From the NCBI GenBank assembly GCA_947173915.1, contig CAMWGZ010000080.1:1-5698 (forward strand): a stretch of 5,698 bases of DNA, in the 5' to 3' direction. The position numbers and the translations under genes are program-made. Position 1 is the first letter of the stretch. Each line of letters begins with the position of its first letter. The notes below the pieces were generated by a model. It was not told the origin of the DNA. It did not search any database and worked only from the letters and a program-made list of their open reading frames with translations. Shown here piece by piece: positions 3,752-5,698 of this stretch. The DNA comes from an uncultured Alistipes sp. (GTDB lineage: Bacteria > Bacteroidota > Bacteroidia > Bacteroidales > Rikenellaceae).

Positions 3752-5698
3752 TTAAACGATCGTATATTTGATTTCGTTGTCGTCCAGATAAGAAACGAGT
3801 TCCGAGGTAAGGCTGACCTTGTACTTCTTCGAGAACATGTTCACACCCACCTGCGCCTCCTTGTCGTAAACGTTCACGCGCAGGGTGGTAGTGCCCTCCG
3901 CCTCCTTGATCTTGCGGGTCAGCGTGTCGATCAGCTCCTGCGTGATCTCCTCGACGGCCAGCAGGATGGAGAACTCCCTGATCATCGTGTCGCGCATTTC
4001 GGAGAGCTGCACCATCGAGCTGATCTTGAACTCCAGCTCCCGGTCGTTGTAGGGGCGCGGCTGCACCTTGCCCCGCACGAAGAGGAAGTAATCGTTGAAC
4101 AGATACTTGCGGAAGTTTTCGTAATCCTTGCCGAAGAGGGCGAACTCGTGGGTTCCGTTGTAGTCCTCGAGCGTGAACTTGCCCCAGGGCTTGCCCGTTT
4201 TGGTCGTCAGGTTCTGGGAGGCGACCACCATGCCCGCCACCGCGATCTCCTGGCCCCGCAGCGCCTCCAGATTGCTCAGCTCCGACAGCTGGGTCTTGCA
4301 CATGTTGCGGATGATGACCGCATAGTCGTCCAGCGGATGGGCCGAAAGGTAGAGTCCGATCATCTCGCGCTCCTTGTTCAGTGTTTCGAGCGTGCTCCAG
4401 TCGTCGCATACCGGCGTGGTCGGACGCTGTATATCGACCGCCGCGCCCCCGCCGAAGAGACTCTGCTGGGCGTTGTTCTTCTCCGCCTGGAAGCGCTGGC
4501 CGTAGCGGATGAGCTGCTCCAGGAAGGTCGTGCCGTTCGAGTCGCGCATGTCGCTTCCGAAGAATTTCCCGCGATGGAAGTCGGTAATCGAGTCGAACCC
4601 TCCGGCCAAAGCCATATTTTCCAGACATTTGCGGTTCACGACCGAGTAATTGACCCGCTCCATGAAGTCGTAGATGTCCTTGAACCGTCCGTTCTGCTGC
4701 CGCTCCCGCACGATGCTCTCCACGGCCGCCTCGCCGACACCCTTTACGGCCGCCAGTCCGAAGCGCACGTCCCCCTGCGTATTGGAGGAGAAGGTGTTCG
4801 TCGATTCGTTGATGTCCGGACCCAACACCCGGATGCCCATGCGCTTGCACTCGCTCATGTAGAGCGTGATCTGCTTGATGTCCGAGAGGTTGCGGCTCAG
4901 CAGCGCCGCCATGAACTCGGAAGGGTAGTGGGCCTTCAGGTAGCCGGTCTGGTAGGCTATGTAGGCATAGCAGGTCGAGTGCGACTTGTTGAAGGCGTAG
5001 GAGGCGAACGCCTCCCAGTCGCCCCAGATCTTGTCGCAGATCTTCTCGTCGTGCCCCCGCTCCTTGCAGCCGTCGATGAACTTGGGCTTCATCTTGTCCA
5101 GCACGTCGCGCTTCTTCTTGCCCATCGCCTTGCGCAGCGTGTCGGCCTCGCCGCCGGTAAATCCGGCGAGCTTCTGGGAGAGGAGCATGACCTGCTCCTG
5201 ATAGACCGTGATGCCGTAAGTATCGCTCAGATACTCCTCCATGTCGGCTATGTCGTAGGTCACGGGTTCCAGACCGTGCTTGCGGGCGATGAAGTTGGGG
5301 ATGTACTCCATCGGGCCGGGCCGGTAGAGCGCGTTCATGGCGATCAGGTCCTCGAAGCGGTTGGGCTTCAGGTTGCGCAGGTGCTTCTTCATTCCGGGGG
5401 ACTCGAACTGGAACAGGCCGGTCGTGTCGCCGCGGCTGAAGACCTCGTAGGTGGGCATGTCGTCCAGCGCGACCGCGTCGATGTCGATCTCCACTCCGTG
5501 GACGTTGCGTATGTTGGTCAGCGCATCCTTGATGATGGAGAGGGTGCGCAGCCCCAGGAAGTCCATCTTGATCAGTCCGACGCTCTCCACCTCCTTGCCT
5601 TCGAACTCCACCACGTTCAGGTCGGCATCCTTGGCGATGGCCATCGGGGCGAACTTCTCCAGGTCGTCCTGGCCGATGATCACGCCGCAGGCGTGGAC
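3752..5698 (-). CDS. dnaE: DNA polymerase III alpha subunit DnaE, C-terminal 648 residues (partial)
   Basis: Catalytic subunit of the replicative DNA polymerase. The frame stays open to the window edge, reading VHACGVIIGQ, so the 5' part (PHP domain and the first two catalytic aspartates) lies outside. Residues below count from the edge. Visible are the HACGVIIG region (2-9), KMDFLGLRTL with the third catalytic Asp at 46 (E. coli Asp555), FQFESPGMKK (96-105), RPGPMEYIPNF (126-136), YGITVYQEQVM (161-171), MGKKK (192-196) and FNKSHSTCYA (236-245) in the palm/fingers. Then come a helix-hairpin-helix AAVKGVGEAA (316-325), the sliding-clamp motif QQSLF (411-415, bases 4454-4468), an OB-fold (about 484-562) and a C-terminal tail. 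This is DnaE, not PolC: no internal exonuclease is seen and the order palm, HhH, clamp motif, OB-fold is that of DnaE. The GTG at 5683 is internal, not a start. It lies upstream of trxA and is likely in the same operon. Confidence 0.97.
   Translation of the reverse strand, partial: VHACGVIIGQDDLEKFAPMAIAKDADLNVVEFEGKEVESVGLIKMDFLGLRTLSIIKDALTNIRNVHGVEIDIDAVALDDMPTYEVFSRGDTTGLFQFESPGMKKHLRNLKPNRFEDLIAMNALYRPGPMEYIPNFIARKHGLEPVTYDIADMEEYLSDTYGITVYQEQVMLLSQKLAGFTGGEADTLRKAMGKKKRDVLDKMKPKFIDGCKERGHDEKICDKIWGDWEAFASYAFNKSHSTCYAYIAYQTGYLKAHYPSEFMAALLSRNLSDIKQITLYMSECKRMGIRVLGPDINESTNTFSSNTQGDVRFGLAAVKGVGEAAVESIVRERQQNGRFKDIYDFMERVNYSVVNRKCLENMALAGGFDSITDFHRGKFFGSDMRDSNGTTFLEQLIRYGQRFQAEKNNAQQSLFGGGAAVDIQRPTTPVCDDWSTLETLNKEREMIGLYLSAHPLDDYAVIIRNMCKTQLSELSNLEALRGQEIAVAGMVVASQNLTTKTGKPWGKFTLEDYNGTHEFALFGKDYENFRKYLFNDYFLFVRGKVQPRPYNDRELEFKISSMVQLSEMRDTMIREFSILLAVEEITQELIDTLTRKIKEAEGTTTLRVNVYDKEAQVGVNMFSKKYKVSLTSELVSYLDDNEIKYTIV

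Noticed and set aside
3717..4850. Minus-strand open frame of 377 codons inside dnaE
   Set aside because: It is a +1/-1 frame shadow of dnaE, rich in Arg/Gly/Ala, and dnaE itself reads continuously through it with all expected motifs, so there is no frameshift or nested gene.
5681..5683. GTG as a possible start codon of a shorter dnaE product
   Set aside because: The frame continues upstream to the window edge with conserved DnaE residues (HACG), so the GTG is an internal valine codon and the gene is simply cut by the window.
1..5698. A mobile element, CRISPR array, defence or other undescribed multi-gene system
   Set aside because: All but short intergenic gaps is taken up by recognised core genes with intact frames. 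There are no transposase, integrase or phage genes, no regularly spaced repeats and no abrupt change in composition.

Overview
The window looks like chromosomal housekeeping DNA from a GC-rich member of the Bacteroidales, plausibly Alistipes or a relative. This rests on three things. Promoter-like boxes of the Bacteroidetes type (TAnnTTTG, one with an upstream TTTG at 19-nt spacing) lie in the first intergenic region. The annotated starts lack Shine-Dalgarno sequences. HtpG, thioredoxin and the DnaE C-terminal half resemble, from memory, Bacteroidetes versions. The genus is an inference from base composition and protein flavour only.

Layout. At 1-52 (minus strand, cut by the window edge) is a tRNA-Gly(GCC) gene. 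A 61-bp divergent intergenic region (53-113) holds its promoter and a second promoter-like box for the plus-strand gene at 114-1097, a LuxC-type acyl-CoA reductase. From 1098 to 1187 is a convergent gap with a strong hairpin terminator that serves htpG on the minus strand. htpG (Hsp90 chaperone) occupies 1188-3251, minus strand. The 160-bp gap 3252-3411 carries the trxA terminator and, directly next to it, a cluster of TGACA/TGTCA inverted half-sites upstream of htpG. trxA (thioredoxin) is at 3412-3726, and dnaE (DNA polymerase III alpha, 3' part only) runs from 3752 out of the window at 5698, both on the minus strand.

How the genes fit together. dnaE and trxA are 25 bp apart with no visible promoter or terminator between them, so they probably form one transcription unit ending at the U7 terminator at 3349-3384. 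htpG is then a separate unit with its own upstream control region and its own terminator. The acyl-CoA reductase is a single-gene unit pointing the other way. No gap exceeds 300 bases, and the sequence is almost fully explained by these genes and signals.

I found no mobile element, CRISPR array, phage gene, defence system or other new multi-gene system. The points most worth a second look are the half-site cluster upstream of htpG, an in-frame ATG with an SD-like sequence upstream of the usual htpG start, the almost leaderless arrangement of the acyl-CoA reductase, and that enzyme's unknown physiological role.
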